This document shows positions 31,333 to 40,374 of a stretch of 64,000 nt of DNA, piece after piece. Source of the DNA: Flavobacterium gyeonganense (GTDB lineage: Bacteria > Bacteroidota > Bacteroidia > Flavobacteriales > Flavobacteriaceae); contig NZ_CP121112.1 of the NCBI RefSeq assembly GCF_029625295.1, positions 248,001 through 312,000 of the forward strand. Direction: 5' to 3'. Under the pieces are notes generated by a model. The model had not been told where the DNA came from. It made no database searches and saw nothing but the letters and a program-made list of their open reading frames with translations. The first letter of the stretch is position 1, and every line of letters starts with the position of its first letter. The position numbers and the translations under genes were made by a program.

Positions 31333-33475
31333 AATATCGTGTTTTCTAATCTTTAATCAAACCACAACTAAGGAATTTGGACGCTGTGAAATAAGATAAA
31401 TATCGTGTTTTCTAATCTTTAATCAAACCACAACAAGAACCGCCTAAAGCCATTATAGCTGCCAAATATCGTGTTTTCTAATCTTTAATCAAACCACAAC
31501 AAGCCAGGTAAAAACTTTAAAGCTCTAAAAAATATCGTGTTTTCTAATCTTTAATCAAACCACAACAGTTTTGCCTTTTACCCAATAAAAAAACCAATAT
31601 CGTGTTTTCTAATCTTTAATCAAACCACAACACATATTCATTTTCATGTACATCACCTACTAATATCGTGTTTTCTAATCTTTAATCAAACCACAACCGT
31701 TCGTGAATAATAGGACACCGATTTTCAAATATCGTGTTTTCTAATCTTTAATCAAACCACAACTGTAGGCGCAAGAAAAATTATAAATGGAACAATATCG
31801 TGTTTTCTAATCTTTAATCAAACCACAACTGTTGGGGTGCAGTTTTGCCATTCATATAAAATATCGTGTTTTCTAATCTTTAATCAAACCACAACGAAAT
31901 AAGGATATCTATCATGCGAATTCATAATATCGTGTTTTCTAATCTTTAATCAAACCACAACTATGCTTCATCAATTAAAGGATAGAATACTAATATCGTG
32001 TTTTCTAATCTTTAATCATACCACAACTGACTTTGATAAAACAGTTTTCACCGGATGAATATCGTGTTTTCTAATCTTTAATCAAACCACAACCCGCATT
32101 CATTTATTCCGTAATGTTCTATCAATATCGTGTTTTCTAATCTTTAATCAAACCACAACACAGTTTTTACATGTATCACGTCCTCTACTAATATCGTGTT
32201 TTCTAATCTTTAATCAAACCACAACGAATTACACTTTGAATATTAAACCGTTGTAATATCGTGTTTTCTAATCTTTAATCAAACCACAACCAGCATGGGG
32301 TTGTAAAACTATAGAAGATAAATATCGTGTTTTCTAATCTTTAATCAAACCACAACTATTTCCGAAAACATTATTAAGGTTTCTAAAATATCGTGTTTTC
32401 TAATCTTTAATCAAACCACAACTTGTACCGCTGAAGATATTGAAAACGACTTAATATCGTGTTTTCTAATCTTTAATCAAACCACAACCTGTTAGCGATG
32501 TTTTTGCAAAGCTTGCTAATATCGTGTTTTCTAATCTTTAATCAAACCACAACAATGCAATAGTACATCTGCAATTAATTACTAATATCGTGTTTTCTAA
32601 TCTTTAATCAAACCACAACTAACTTTCAAAACATGTTCGTGAAACATCCAATATCGTGTTTTCTAATCTTTAATCAAACCACAACAGAGGACGTGAATTA
32701 GTTAAGATAAAAATAAATATCGTGTTTTCTAATCTTTAATCAAACCACAACTATCCATTTCAACCAAACGCTCTTTTAATGAATATCGTGTTTTCTAATC
32801 TTTAATCAAACCACAACTTATCTAAATCAAACCTTTCACGCATCATGAATATCGTGTTTTCTAATCTTTAATCAAACCACAACAATTACCTGCCTATAGG
32901 TTGTTTGACAGGAATATCGTGTTTTCTAATCTTTAATCAAACCACAACCATGTTGCTCTAACGTATGGATTGACTCCGAATATCGTGTTTTCTAATCTTT
33001 AATCAAACCACAACCCAATACCAGAACGTGACGGAAAACTACGTAATATCGTGTTTTCTAATCTTTAATCAAACCACAACTGTGTTGGCACCGGATTATC
33101 TTTTACAGACAATATCGTGTTTTCTAATCTTTAATCAAACCACAACTTATTATGATGAATGCGTACAGACTAAAAAAATATCGTGTTTTCTAATCTTTAA
33201 TCAAACCACAACTCAGTTCCCGAACATAATGCTTTGACCGGAAATATCGTGTTTTCTAATCTTTAATCAAACCACAACTAAGTAACCAATAAAATAAAAT
33301 TATTATGAAATATCGTGTTTTCCAATCTTTAATCAAACCACAACAGGAGAACTGTAATTACCTCCGGTATTACTAATATCGTGTTTTCTAATCTTTAATC
33401 AAACCACAACCCTATTGCTTCTGTGATTTCTTCTTTTTTAATATCGTGTTTTCTAATCTTTAATCAAACCACAAC
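31333..33475 (-). CRISPR. Type II-C CRISPR array, 33 repeats and 32 spacers
   Basis: The array consists of 36-bp repeats with 27 spacers of 30 bp and 5 of 29 bp. In crRNA sense the repeat starts GTTGTGGTTTGATTAAAG and ends ACACGATATT. Only two repeats vary: A to T at 32019 and T to C at 33323. Direction is set by the tracrRNA, whose anti-repeat matches the + strand of the repeats; crRNA therefore comes from the - strand, the leader is at the 33476 side beside the cas9 3' end, and the newest spacers lie near 33411-33439. The near-uniform repeats indicate a young or active array. Spacer targets could not be searched. Confidence 0.97.
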
Positions 33476-33548
33476 GGAAAATCCGTTGGCAGAAAATCAG
33501 GATGATTTTCCGTTGTGGTTTGAGCTGTTTAAGAGATTGAAAAACTTA
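33464..33548 (-). promoter_or_regulatory. Array leader with a second anti-repeat forming a hairpin with the first CRISPR repeat
   Basis: The 97 bp between cas9 and the array hold an imperfect inverted copy of the CRISPR repeat. Bases 33504-33523 are the exact reverse complement of 33464-33483, i.e. of the last 12 bases of the first repeat plus 8 flanking bases, giving a 20-bp perfect stem with a 20-base loop. Further out, 33524-33540 continues the complementarity to the repeat centre with bulges of 4 and 1 bases. On the - strand TAAGTTTT (33541-33548) resembles a -7 element, so a leader RNA could start with this anti-repeat. It pairs with GUUGUGGUUUGA, the part of the repeat that the tracrRNA binds least well. 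Confidence 0.75.
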
Positions 33549-33572
33549 TGTCAAAGAACTTATTTTCATCTG

Positions 33573-36500
33573 TTATAGAATTATGACTTTACCTAATGAA
33601 TTAATTTTAAATTCTTTATTATTTAGCAAAAAATCACAATTTGATACTCTCAACCTTAACCAAGGAACTGGATTGTCGAAATCAATTTGAGAATTCTTTA
33701 AATTGTTTTCAGCCATAAATTTAACAATTGTTAATTCTTCTTTATTGGAACTACTTTGTTGCATTGCAGTTTTATGATGTCTAAATTGAATCCTTCCATC
33801 ACCTTCAAAGCCTATAACTTTATATAATCTCTTTGTTAGATCTGTATCATTCAAGTCATTTAATTCTTCTGTTCTTTCTTTATAAAATAAAACTAAATCA
33901 CCTTTTTTAACTTCATATTTTAAAGGCAATTGAGATTTTAAATGAATTAGAGGAACTAATGTATTGTTGTTATTATTTTTATTGCTTAGCTTATAATAAT
34001 TTCCAGCATCTAAATAATTAACCGGTTCAAAACTTCTTTTAGTATTACCTTTTTTATCAATTCCTTCATAAATTGCCATTGCAAAATTTTCATCATTTTG
34101 TCCATAAACTTTTTGTTTGTGTTCGTGACGTGATTTTGACAATAAACTATGCTCTTTAATGTGTAAAGGATTTTTGACTGAATTAGCGTAAATTCTAACT
34201 TTCTTTATCGGAACTTGCTTTTTTTCATTCATCCAAACCTTTTTATTCTCGGCAATTTTATTTTTCTGTTGCGCATTCGAAGAAAGTAATAAAACTTTAT
34301 TGGCAATGGCTTCTTTTACTTTCTCTTTTACAGTTTCATCAACAATGTTTTCAATATCGTTGGCTTTTAAACTTTCTAAATCTTTACGGATAACATAACG
34401 AATTTCATCAGTTTTTAATGGATTTTTAATCGCTCCATAAATACTATCCTGATGCAAAGAACCTCTTATCGTATCTCCCTGATGCAATCTTGGGACTTTT
34501 TCTCCTTTTTCGTTTAACTTATAAATTACATTCCCATTCGCATCTTTTTTTGGTATTGCTTTTCCTTTTTCATCACGCTCTATTTCGGCTACATATTGCT
34601 TTTTCCCACGAACTCTAACAATCTTTTTAGACTGTTTTTTAACATTGTCAGGAGTGTAATGCGAAACTAAAATTTCCTCTTCAATTTTTAGTAAATCTTC
34701 TTTGAAGGTCTTCCAAGGTTTGGCTTGTTCTATTATAGCTTTTGCCTCTTTTTTGTTTTGCTCGTCTTCCAATTTCCATGCGTGAGCCAAAACATCGTAT
34801 TTGTCTTTGGTCATACAGGCAATCGTTATGGCATCAATTGTATGGTGTGTATGTTTACTTCGGTCTTTTTCTTTGTATTGCTTGAATCCGTTTTCATCAA
34901 TATAACTTTCCTGAATTCCCCATTGTTTTCTAAATTCGGCGACCATACCACCTTTTACGCTTTCTACTCTTTTAAAATACGATTTTAAATAAGCTTGCGC
35001 ATATTTGGTAATAATTCCTGTATCCGGGATTTGGCTGTTTTTGAATCCAACCTTTGATTCTTTCCAAATAAATCTATCATATTTTCCTTGAAGATAATCT
35101 CGTTTCAAAGTCAGGTAATGCCTTCTTCTTATTTTTTTATCTTTTATTTCTTTTGTTGATGCTGCTTTTATGGAACGGCTAATTATCTCGATTTCTCTTG
35201 ATAAATTATCTGCTTCTTCTTTCCAATGCGCAATTCTTGGTAAAATTTCCAAATGATTACTTAACTCAATTGGCATTTTTTGCTTTTTTATTTCTCTGTT
35301 AAACCTCTGACTACAAAGCGTTTTATTCATTTGAGAATTATCCTGTGAAATACTTCTTGGAATGGTATGCTCTATATCATAAGCAGGATTACTCCCTATT
35401 ATATCACATATCCGTATATTTTTGCCTTGTTCGTATATCTCACATTTATCTTGCTCAATCCAAAGCTGATATCTTAGAATATCGTCTTCCGTTGGTTCTA
35501 CTTCTTTACCACATTCATCCAAATACAATTTCTTGATTTCTTTTATGGCATTGTCTCTGAAATCTTTATTCTCCTTTTGATAATCCTGAATTCCCTTTCT
35601 TCGATTCGCATCATTCAATTCACGAGCCATCTCAATGTGAATTCTTGTGTTTTCATCAACTTCACCTTCAAGAATAAGCGTATTCAAAACTTTTCGCAAT
35701 TGATGCAAAGCTCGCATTGCCATAGGATTTTTAATGGATGAAGTCAAAGGGCTTCCTAAAACTACTTTTTCATTTCCAAACTCATCTTTGATAATTTTCT
35801 TTTTGAAAACCTCGATATCTGATGGATGATATAGTTTTTTTAGCCTATTATTTACTTTCTTTTCCTTCTCCTGGTCTGTTCCTTTTTCTTCACTACAAAA
35901 TACTTGACCAGTTTCATTTTCTCCTTTCAGAAATTCTAAAACTTTTTCATCTAATCTCTTTATTTTGATGAACTCATATTTCTTTAATTGATCGATAAAA
36001 ATTGGTAACAAATGATTGAAAATGGCTTGTTGCTCTCTTTCATCCTCCATCTTATTTGATTTGTAAAAACCAAGTAATTTTTTCTTCAAATCATTTGCAA
36101 ATTCTGGTTCTGCTTCATTTGAATAATATACTTTTTTACCATCTTCATTTTCAGTTTTATATTCTTTTATTAAACCATTAACTACTTCCAACAAACCTTT
36201 TTCAAAAGTGTAATTTTCAATAATTTCTGCGATTTTATTTTGAATATAGTTTCTTTGTTCAACATCCTTCCAAATTTCGGCATCCACAATAGTTGAAATG
36301 TTTGCCATAAATACTGCGTGAGAATACAAAAGCCCTTCTTTTAGATAAGGCAAAATTTTAGTGATTGCAGATAAACTCAAACTGGCAAAATCTTTTTTCA
36401 ATTTTATTTTACTAAAAGCTTTTGCACTTTTATCATCTAATCCTAATTTTTCTTTTGCATATTCATATAAATAAATATCCGAAGTCGAAACAGAAAGCAA

Positions 36501-37991
36501 ATGCCACAAATCTTTGTAATCAACGGTTTTGGTTACTTCTTCTTTTTTTGCATTTAATGTTTGATAGGTGAATGTTTTTATTTTCCAATCGTCCCCGACA
36601 GAATTTTTCAACGAAGCTGAAACCTGGCAAGCAGAAACAGTATCAGTTGATTTGTAGTTAAACCAATAAAAATACTCGTTCTTCTTTGAGGATTTATAGA
36701 AGCCAAAACTTGCTCCTTTTTCAACAAGCTCTTTGGCTAAAATTTCAAAATTAAAATCGTTCTTTCTGTAGAATTTCGGAATCAATTTCAATTTCTCTTC
36801 TTGTGTCAGAAAACGCAATGTTTTTTCGCTTTGGGTTCCAATCTTAATGGTGTTCAAATACGTCCACATTCTGTACTCCTCAAAATCCGGATGAGTGATT
36901 GCGCAACGTGATTTGCTTTTTTCAAAAGAACACTTACCAATCAAGCTTTTCTGTGATTTTAATGGTCGCTGAAAGAAAATGGCTTTATACAAATCTTTGG
37001 CTAAACCTGTAAATTTCTTTTCGGGTAATTTTTCGGTATTATCAATTCCTTCTATTCCCTGAACTTCACAAATTATTTCAAATTCTTTAAGATAATGTTC
37101 TTCCCTTGAAGTATATTGATTTCTGATTTTTCCTTTGTTATAAAGACTAAAAAAAAATTGCCCAAAAGTCTTAAAATTCCGATCAAGCATTGCTTGTGAA
37201 ATATCTTTTATTTCACCTTTTACTTTTCCTAAATCATCTTTTTTATTTAATCTGGCAATGAGTTCTTCTTTACATTTCTCAATATCTCCTTCATTTTTCT
37301 TTGTTATGGCAACTAAAGAATTATAAAGTGTTTTCAGTTTTTTTTCACCTTCATCTAAATCTTTTTTAAAAACAACTTTTTCAGTTAATTCTATGATTCC
37401 TATATTCAGATAATAACCATTTAATTCTTCCAAAATCAAATTTGTGTTATCTAAATCCTCAATTAAAGCTTGGATTTGGGGATTATGTTCTTCGAAAACT
37501 CCTTCTGCTGATTGGTCAAGTCTGTTACTCAAAAATCCTCTTCTTTGGGCAATATGGTAGAAAGCTCGTCCAAGTTCAAATAAAGCTACTTTTTGTTTAC
37601 TGGCTCTATCCCTAAAAACATAAGGATTAATATTATCGCCATCGCTGGTTTTCAACCACTTCAGAAATTCAGGATTAAGCGGATATTTTTTAAAACCAGA
37701 TTTTTTCCATTCTTCAACTTCTTCAATCGACAAAGGACACATCCCATTTACAGAAAGAACTTTTAAAGTTTCGTATTTCCTTAATTTTCTACGGTATTTT
37801 ATTTTTCTTGCACTTCTGTAACCTGTTCTTTCAGCAGCACGCGAACTTTCAATACCTTTTTCAGATTTTACTCCTTCGGAAAATATCCTAACTCCTTTAT
37901 CAATAATTTGCTCCTTGCCTTCATTTTCAGTATCTCTAATCGCCCACCCAATCGAGTTCGTTCCTAAATCTAATCCTAAAATTTTTGCCAT
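33573..37991 (-). CDS. cas9: Cas9 (type II-C, long Bacteroidota form)
   Basis: This 1472-aa RNA-guided nuclease has all catalytic residues present: RuvC-I MAKILGLDLGTNSIGWA (Asp8); an Arg-rich bridge helix (RSARKIKYRRKLRK, 59-72); a large REC lobe to about 750; RuvC-II RIHIEMAR (Glu787); HNH YDIEHTIPRS with His875 and RFNRE (Asn898); RuvC-III HTHHTIDA (His1050, Asp1053); and a PAM-interacting C-terminal domain. Type II-C is assigned because only cas9, cas1 and cas2 are found, with no csn2 or cas4. It is transcribed towards the array and convergent to cas1-cas2, with the divergent tracrRNA behind its promoter. An AGGAG sequence lies directly before the ATG. No frameshift was found over 4.4 kb. 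Confidence 0.98.
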   Translation of the reverse strand: MAKILGLDLGTNSIGWAIRDTENEGKEQIIDKGVRIFSEGVKSEKGIESSRAAERTGYRSARKIKYRRKLRKYETLKVLSVNGMCPLSIEEVEEWKKSGFKKYPLNPEFLKWLKTSDGDNINPYVFRDRASKQKVALFELGRAFYHIAQRRGFLSNRLDQSAEGVFEEHNPQIQALIEDLDNTNLILEELNGYYLNIGIIELTEKVVFKKDLDEGEKKLKTLYNSLVAITKKNEGDIEKCKEELIARLNKKDDLGKVKGEIKDISQAMLDRNFKTFGQFFFSLYNKGKIRNQYTSREEHYLKEFEIICEVQGIEGIDNTEKLPEKKFTGLAKDLYKAIFFQRPLKSQKSLIGKCSFEKSKSRCAITHPDFEEYRMWTYLNTIKIGTQSEKTLRFLTQEEKLKLIPKFYRKNDFNFEILAKELVEKGASFGFYKSSKKNEYFYWFNYKSTDTVSACQVSASLKNSVGDDWKIKTFTYQTLNAKKEEVTKTVDYKDLWHLLSVSTSDIYLYEYAKEKLGLDDKSAKAFSKIKLKKDFASLSLSAITKILPYLKEGLLYSHAVFMANISTIVDAEIWKDVEQRNYIQNKIAEIIENYTFEKGLLEVVNGLIKEYKTENEDGKKVYYSNEAEPEFANDLKKKLLGFYKSNKMEDEREQQAIFNHLLPIFIDQLKKYEFIKIKRLDEKVLEFLKGENETGQVFCSEEKGTDQEKEKKVNNRLKKLYHPSDIEVFKKKIIKDEFGNEKVVLGSPLTSSIKNPMAMRALHQLRKVLNTLILEGEVDENTRIHIEMARELNDANRRKGIQDYQKENKDFRDNAIKEIKKLYLDECGKEVEPTEDDILRYQLWIEQDKCEIYEQGKNIRICDIIGSNPAYDIEHTIPRSISQDNSQMNKTLCSQRFNREIKKQKMPIELSNHLEILPRIAHWKEEADNLSREIEIISRSIKAASTKEIKDKKIRRRHYLTLKRDYLQGKYDRFIWKESKVGFKNSQIPDTGIITKYAQAYLKSYFKRVESVKGGMVAEFRKQWGIQESYIDENGFKQYKEKDRSKHTHHTIDAITIACMTKDKYDVLAHAWKLEDEQNKKEAKAIIEQAKPWKTFKEDLLKIEEEILVSHYTPDNVKKQSKKIVRVRGKKQYVAEIERDEKGKAIPKKDANGNVIYKLNEKGEKVPRLHQGDTIRGSLHQDSIYGAIKNPLKTDEIRYVIRKDLESLKANDIENIVDETVKEKVKEAIANKVLLLSSNAQQKNKIAENKKVWMNEKKQVPIKKVRIYANSVKNPLHIKEHSLLSKSRHEHKQKVYGQNDENFAMAIYEGIDKKGNTKRSFEPVNYLDAGNYYKLSNKNNNNNTLVPLIHLKSQLPLKYEVKKGDLVLFYKERTEELNDLNDTDLTKRLYKVIGFEGDGRIQFRHHKTAMQQSSSNKEELTIVKFMAENNLKNSQIDFDNPVPWLRLRVSNCDFLLNNKEFKINSLGKVIIL

Positions 37992-38015
37992 ATCTCCTAA
38001 ATTTTAAACACGAAC

Positions 38016-38045
38016 GAAATATAAGACAAAATAAATTAAGACAAA
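38016..38045 (-). promoter_or_regulatory. Predicted cas9 promoter
   Basis: On the - strand TTTG (38042-38045) is followed after 18 bases by TATATTTC (38016-38023), a 7/8 match to the Bacteroidota -7 box TAnnTTTG. It lies about 25-55 bp before the cas9 start and is back to back with the tracrRNA promoter. Confidence 0.5.
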
Positions 38046-38082
38046 TACGGTTTTCCTTATTCAAACTAATTTACTTTTTCTC

Positions 38083-38090
38083 TACATTTG
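38083..38090 (+). promoter_or_regulatory. Predicted tracrRNA promoter (-7 box)
   Basis: TACATTTG matches TAnnTTTG exactly and would place the RNA start near 38096, just before the anti-repeat. No good -33 TTTG is visible at the usual spacing. Confidence 0.55.
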
Positions 38091-38095
38091 TAACT

Positions 38096-38184
38096 GATTA
38101 AAATTTCTAATCTTTAATCTTATCACAATAAGGCTATATGCCGTAGATGAAAATCTTTAGTCCTGCTTCGGTGGGACTTTTTTA
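38096..38184 (+). ncRNA. tracrRNA of the type II-C system
   Basis: The anti-repeat at 38105-38128 pairs with the crRNA repeat in classic form: 15 bp upper stem (TTCTAATCTTTAATC), a 4x4 internal bulge (TTAT against GUUU), and a 5-bp lower stem (CACAA). Then come a nexus-like hairpin GGC-TATAT-GCC (38132-38142), a small AGAT-GAAA-ATCT hairpin (38145-38156), and a terminator GTCCTGC-TTCG-GTGGGAC with six T residues (38160-38183). The RNA is about 90 nt and divergent from cas9. Its existence fixes the array orientation. The 5' end is inferred from the promoter. Confidence 0.9.
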
Positions 38185-38238
38185 TTTAGAAAAAAAAAAA
38201 TAAGATTCTCTCTTAGAGATAATTAGATAAAATATTCC

Positions 38239-39216
38239 CTAATCCTGCTTGATAAAATAGAGTTGCTGCGGATTATTTGCAATGGCTATTAAAGCATTGT
38301 AAATGTATTGCGTTACCAAAGCGCCTCCCTGACTATTTATGAAATCAATATCGTCTTCGGGTGTATGGTATTGTGGGTGGCCTCCGGTATGAAATCCCAC
38401 AGCAGATATACCAGCTTTATAAAACGAGACATGATCAGAGCCTCCTACTTCACCCGCATGCACAACTGGATTAAGGTTACTGGTTTCTCCTAATTTCTTC
38501 ATCAATTCTACTCCATCTGGAAAAGTTCCGGCACCTCCCATGTAAATTTGCTTTTCTTCATTTAGCCTTCCCACCATATCCATATTCAACATTACTTTTA
38601 CAGCCTCTTTTTGAACCGGCAAATGAGATACGAAATATTTAGAACCTAACAGTCCCTCCTCTTCACCACTAAAAGAGATAAAAATGATACTTCTTTTGGG
38701 CTTGACTTTAGCTTTTGATAATTCCTCAAGTATACAGAGTAAAGCCGAAACTCCTGAAGCATTGTCATCTGCTCCGTTATGAATTGCGAAAGCTTCTTTC
38801 TTTTTACTGCCTGAATTTTGTCCTCCCCATCCCCAATGATCATAATGAGCGCCTATTACTATATATTCGTTCTTCAGTTTTTCATCGGAACCTTCAAGAT
38901 ATCCGACAACATTTTGAGTCGAAACACTATCTGATTTCATCTTGTTTATTCCTTCTTTCACAAAAAGGCTGAAAGGCTGATAATAATTATTATCAAATTT
39001 TTTTAAACCGTATTTCTTAAAATATTTTTTGATGTAAGCAGCCGCTTCATTATTGCCTTTGGTTCCCGGAAAACGCCCTTCTAACTTATCCGAAGAAAGG
39101 TATTTGTCGTGTTTATAGAATGTCTGTGCCAAATTGTTTTTTTGGGCATTTACAATCATGCTGAAAAGAAAAAAACTTAAAACAATTCTAAAACTTATAT
39201 TTTGCAAAAACTTCAT
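38239..39216 (-). CDS. M28-family zinc aminopeptidase, secreted
   Basis: This 325-aa protein has a signal peptide ending at MIVNAQ. It has a single M28 peptidase domain with the co-catalytic zinc ligands in order: His124 (IGAHYDHWGW), Asp151 (HNGADDNASG), the catalytic Glu pair in SFSGEEEGLL (185-186), the Asp in MLNMDMVGR, and the last His in QYHTPEDD. M28 enzymes remove N-terminal amino acids from peptides. As the last gene of the glycoprotein locus, downstream of the sialidase-like gene, it would process peptides freed from glycoproteins and fits the theme of the locus. It is 53 bp from the end of the tracrRNA gene. Confidence 0.9.
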   Translation of the reverse strand: MKFLQNISFRIVLSFFLFSMIVNAQKNNLAQTFYKHDKYLSSDKLEGRFPGTKGNNEAAAYIKKYFKKYGLKKFDNNYYQPFSLFVKEGINKMKSDSVSTQNVVGYLEGSDEKLKNEYIVIGAHYDHWGWGGQNSGSKKKEAFAIHNGADDNASGVSALLCILEELSKAKVKPKRSIIFISFSGEEEGLLGSKYFVSHLPVQKEAVKVMLNMDMVGRLNEEKQIYMGGAGTFPDGVELMKKLGETSNLNPVVHAGEVGGSDHVSFYKAGISAVGFHTGGHPQYHTPEDDIDFINSQGGALVTQYIYNALIAIANNPQQLYFIKQD

Positions 39217-39279
39217 AATTTTATTCTGATTGTCTAAACATTACTAACTTCGTTAAAAGTCACTTTGAGTTCGAAGATT

Positions 39280-40374
39280 TTATTCATTAGTTAAAAACAA
39301 GACATTTTTTTCATTCTTTTTTTTTAAATCAAAAGTAGTGTGCTTAATAAATATACGATTATACGTATATAATATATGTACCTTTTTATCTGAGGTCTGG
39401 ATAATGGCGGGATAACTGAATTCGCCTTCTTTTTGATTTTCTAAATCAAATAATTTCTTCCATGACACACCATCATTAGAATATTCTACATCGAGAACAT
39501 TTCTTCCGTTAAACCAGTCTTTACCCATCTTTAAAGGATTATTAACCAATAAAAATGATTTATTCGATAAAGTTAGTGCATCTACTCCCGAATTCGAATT
39601 CACAACGTTTATACTGTCTGTTTTCTGCCAGGTTTTGCCATTATCTTCTGACAAGCTTGAAATCAATTTATTGTGCCTGCTTCGTGATAAAATCTGAATC
39701 TCTTTAGCCGAATGAACTAAAAAAGTGGGCTGTATGATATCAAAATTCTTCCTGTCATTAATATCCGTTATTGTCCAGCTGTCTGTTGCTTCGGTGTACG
39801 TTTCTATAAATACTCTCCATTTATTATCATCGATACTTTCGATACTGCTTCCGCATAAAATAACTCCGGGAGTAGTTTCCAGAGGTTTGTTTCGAATTGG
39901 CCCTAATATTCCTTTTGGAAGATATTTTGCCTCGCTCCAGGTGTTTCCGTTATCTTTAGAAACTATCATGGCTCCAAACCATTCTCGTGGATTTTTCCCC
40001 CATTTATAAAACAAATATAAATTTTGAGCCTTACTTTTAAATAAAACCGGATTCCAGCAAGGCAGTGTATCTCCATTTTTAATTAATGGTTCAACAATTT
40101 TTTTAGAGGCCGACCATTTTTTTTGTTTATAAGAAGACATATAAATACTGACATCTTTCGCACCTTCATATTTTCCGCCAAACCAGGCAGCCAAGAGAAC
40201 GTTAGGTTCTACTTCAACCAATGTTGAGGCGTGGCTCATTGTTGTAACAGGATTTTCGGTAATGTAATTTTGAGTGATAGTAACGGCTTCCGGAATAGTT
40301 TGTAATGACCTACAGGAAAAAGCTGTCAGAAGGAATAACAGCACTACACAATTAAATTTCAAAGGCATTTTCAT
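39280..40374 (-). CDS. Sialidase-family (BNR/Asp-box) exo-glycosidase lipoprotein
   Basis: This 364-aa protein has a lipoprotein signal (LFLLTAFSC, Cys21). The sequence follows a six-bladed propeller of the sialidase superfamily: MSHASTLVEVEPNVLLAAWF, GGKYEGAKDVSIYMSSY, then Asp-box-like SKDNGNTW and SEDNGKTW, and LLVNNPLKMG. The classic sialidase FRIP/YRIP arginine motif is not obvious, so the activity may be another exo-glycosidase rather than neuraminidase. Its ATG overlaps the (frame-corrected) stop of PNGase F in an ATGA junction, implying coupled translation and action on the same N-glycans. Confidence 0.8.
   Translation of the reverse strand: MKMPLKFNCVVLLFLLTAFSCRSLQTIPEAVTITQNYITENPVTTMSHASTLVEVEPNVLLAAWFGGKYEGAKDVSIYMSSYKQKKWSASKKIVEPLIKNGDTLPCWNPVLFKSKAQNLYLFYKWGKNPREWFGAMIVSKDNGNTWSEAKYLPKGILGPIRNKPLETTPGVILCGSSIESIDDNKWRVFIETYTEATDSWTITDINDRKNFDIIQPTFLVHSAKEIQILSRSRHNKLISSLSEDNGKTWQKTDSINVVNSNSGVDALTLSNKSFLLVNNPLKMGKDWFNGRNVLDVEYSNDGVSWKKLFDLENQKEGEFSYPAIIQTSDKKVHILYTYNRIFIKHTTFDLKKKNEKNVLFLTNE

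Noticed and set aside
31632..32189. Two spacers (31632-31661 and 32160-32189) that look alike in crRNA sense (both start AGTAG and share GTACATG/ATACATG)
   Set aside because: The similarity needs several gaps and is too short to separate from chance; a target search would be needed.
33028..33237. Open frame on the + strand across the array with repeated ISCFLIFNQTTT peptides
   Set aside because: It is only the translation of CRISPR repeats; similar short frames at 31190-31399 and 30856-31065 cover the trailer units and have no protein-like features.
31333..33475. Array read as transcribed from the + strand with the leader at 31151-31332
   Set aside because: The tracrRNA anti-repeat matches the + strand of the repeats, and type II repeats begin GTTnTrG in crRNA sense, which is on the - strand; the 31.2-kb side has a terminator and a degenerate repeat, as expected for a trailer.
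38200..38225. TCTCTCTTAGAGA dyad as a terminator of the M28 gene
   Set aside because: The arms leave almost no loop and there is no T run; the tracrRNA terminator nearby is the only convincing hairpin.
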